Below, one piece after another: positions 3,860-5,044 of a stretch of 5,044 nucleotides of DNA. The stretch is from Prevotellaceae bacterium (GTDB lineage: Bacteria; Bacteroidota; Bacteroidia; Bacteroidales; UBA932): positions 1 through 5,044 of the forward strand of contig JAISPE010000348.1 of NCBI GenBank assembly GCA_031275145.1, written 5' to 3'. The position numbers and the translations under genes are program-made. The first letter of the stretch is position 1, and every line of letters starts with the position of its first letter. The notes beneath the pieces are model-generated. The model saw only the letters and a program-made list of their open reading frames with translations, was not told the DNA's origin and did no database searches.

Positions 3860-5044
3860 TTACTCTTCCCTGATAGCATCGATTGCCTTAATTTTCAAAG
3901 CCCTTGCAGCCGGTATCGAGCCTGCGAAAATACCGAAGACCAGCAAAATAATCAGCGAAGTAACCGCCGATCCGAACGAAACCATCGGATTGGATAGAAA
4001 CACATCTTCGGCATCCTGCAACCAGTAAACGTCTGCCAGCTGAAGGCAGAGAACGCCCAGACACAGCCCGAGTGTTCCGGCAATAGCGGTCAGCACAAGA
4101 CTTTCTGCAATGATTTGCCCGATAATCGTTCGCGGTTTAGCGCCCAGCGCCCTGCGGATACCGATTTCTTTTGTCCTCTCTTTGACCGTTACCATCATGA
4201 TGTTGCTTACGCCGATGATTCCCGCGATCAGTGTTCCCGAACCTACTATCCAGATAACTATCGCTATTCCCAGAAAGAGGTATTTGAAGATATTAAACTG
4301 TTCTTCGAGATTGAAACCCCAGATAGCCTGCATGTCGTCCGGCGCTATACTGTTATTGCTTTTCAGTATGCTTTTCATTTTTTCTTCCATGACGCTGACC
4401 GAAACATCCGGTTTTGCCGTTGCAGCAAGGATATGTACAATATCGCCCTGGTTTTGTATCCTTTGCATTGTTGTAAAAGGGATAACAACCGATTCGTCCG
4501 ACCTGCCGCCAATACTGACGTTCGAAACGCCGGACGATACGCCGACGACCTGATAGTATATCCCGTTGATTCGCAGATATGCACCGAGCGGATTCCCGTG
4601 CGTCGGAAAAAGTTCTTCATACACTTTCTGCCCGATGACACAGACTTTCCGCGATTGCAGGACGTCTATTTCGTTGATGAAACGTCCTAAATTCATCCTC
4701 TGCCGCTCGATCCGGACATAATTTGCATGCAGCCCGCGTATGTTATACGAGCCTGAATTATCGTTGAAAACGACATTGTTAGTACTGCGACCGCCGAACA
4801 GCACAGGCGAAAGGCAGTCAATTTCCGGCACCCGCTGCATCAGTATGTCGATGTCTTTGTTGTGGATATCCCATCTGCGTCCCCGCTGGAATCCCTTGTA
4901 GGGCAGGCTGGTCGTTCCCGAACCCATGATACAGGAATTTGTCGCGAAACCCTCGATATTTTCCATCATTCCGTGTTCAAGCCCGTGACCGGCGCCCATC
5001 ATGATCATCAGCATGAATATTCCCCAAAACACGCCGAAGCCTGT
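3860..5044 (-). CDS. MacB/FtsX-type ABC transporter permease, N-terminus cut by window edge
   Basis: About 394 residues are visible and the frame is open to the right edge, reading TGFGVFWGIFMLMIM at its start. That is the end of a first membrane helix, so the true start lies outside, probably some 20-25 codons upstream; the GTG at 5030-5032 is an internal Val codon. Numbering from that Val, a MacB-type periplasmic core domain spans about 20-235, with conserved GFATNS (28-33), PYKGFQRGRR (44-53) and an SXGGR-type loop (173-177). The FtsX domain follows with three helices at about 252-280, 308-334 and 352-376. It carries the coupling stretch VKERTKEIGIRRALGAKP (283-300), which contacts the ATPase, and the C-terminal IPAARALKIKAIDAIREE. 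Such proteins use ATP hydrolysis by a partner to drive periplasmic movements and export through adaptor and TolC. No ATPase domain is present here; it should be a separate upstream gene. Confidence 0.9.
   Translation of the reverse strand, partial: TGFGVFWGIFMLMIMMGAGHGLEHGMMENIEGFATNSCIMGSGTTSLPYKGFQRGRRWDIHNKDIDILMQRVPEIDCLSPVLFGGRSTNNVVFNDNSGSYNIRGLHANYVRIERQRMNLGRFINEIDVLQSRKVCVIGQKVYEELFPTHGNPLGAYLRINGIYYQVVGVSSGVSNVSIGGRSDESVVIPFTTMQRIQNQGDIVHILAATAKPDVSVSVMEEKMKSILKSNNSIAPDDMQAIWGFNLEEQFNIFKYLFLGIAIVIWIVGSGTLIAGIIGVSNIMMVTVKERTKEIGIRRALGAKPRTIIGQIIAESLVLTAIAGTLGLCLGVLCLQLADVYWLQDAEDVFLSNPMVSFGSAVTSLIILLVFGIFAGSIPAARALKIKAIDAIREE

Noticed and set aside
4115..4690. Plus-strand open frame of 191 codons
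   Set aside because: It is antisense to the well-conserved permease, with a composition rich in Arg, Asp and Cys that is unlike a normal protein.
5030..5032. GTG as true start of the permease
   Set aside because: The frame stays open to the window edge, and the residues before it (TGFG) are the conserved start of the first membrane helix of this family.
1..5044. CRISPR array
   Set aside because: No regularly spaced direct repeats of 20-40 bases are present anywhere in the window.

Overview
The window looks like a chromosomal segment from a member of the Bacteroidota, probably order Bacteroidales. Three things point there: two perfect TATCTTTG boxes matching the Bacteroidota-type -7 promoter element (TAnnTTTG), AT-rich leaders without a clear Shine-Dalgarno sequence, and an efflux permease of the MacB type common in Bacteroidales. 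All the protein genes I can support lie on the minus strand, so they read right to left.

Right part (1279-5044): three consecutive genes of a tripartite ABC-type efflux system. They are a MacB/FtsX-type permease cut by the window edge, a membrane-anchored periplasmic adaptor (membrane fusion protein, MFP), and a TolC-type outer membrane protein. The adaptor stop and the TolC start share one base (TAATG), so those two are probably translationally coupled. The permease and adaptor are separated by 119 bases containing an imperfect inverted repeat of 7-mers and a very AT-rich leader. The ATPase needed to power the pump is not in the window and presumably lies upstream, beyond 5044.

Middle part (896-1278): 383 bases with no convincing gene. 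It holds a nearly perfect 82-base palindrome (1141-1222) and an AT-rich stretch with one marginal 47-codon frame. The frame of the downstream toxin gene also runs 17 codons upstream of its ATG before a stop.

Left part (1-895): the first 17 codons of dapF (diaminopimelate epimerase, lysine and peptidoglycan biosynthesis) exit at the left edge behind their own promoter. A divergent promoter at about 185-192 points right into a roughly 135-base stretch. This stretch has no reading frame, contains a perfect tRNA-like T-arm enclosed by an acceptor-like helix, and ends in a strong GC hairpin, so I interpret it as a candidate small RNA. Between this and the middle part lies an AT-rich 185-codon gene resembling the PD-(D/E)XK tRNase domain found at the C-terminus of contact-dependent inhibition (CdiA) and other polymorphic toxins. 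It stands alone, without delivery domains and without a recognisable immunity gene.

Overall this is a housekeeping gene (dapF) and an efflux operon separated by about 1.2 kb of accessory DNA. The most unusual items are the candidate RNA with the tRNA-like module, the orphan toxin domain and the large palindrome.
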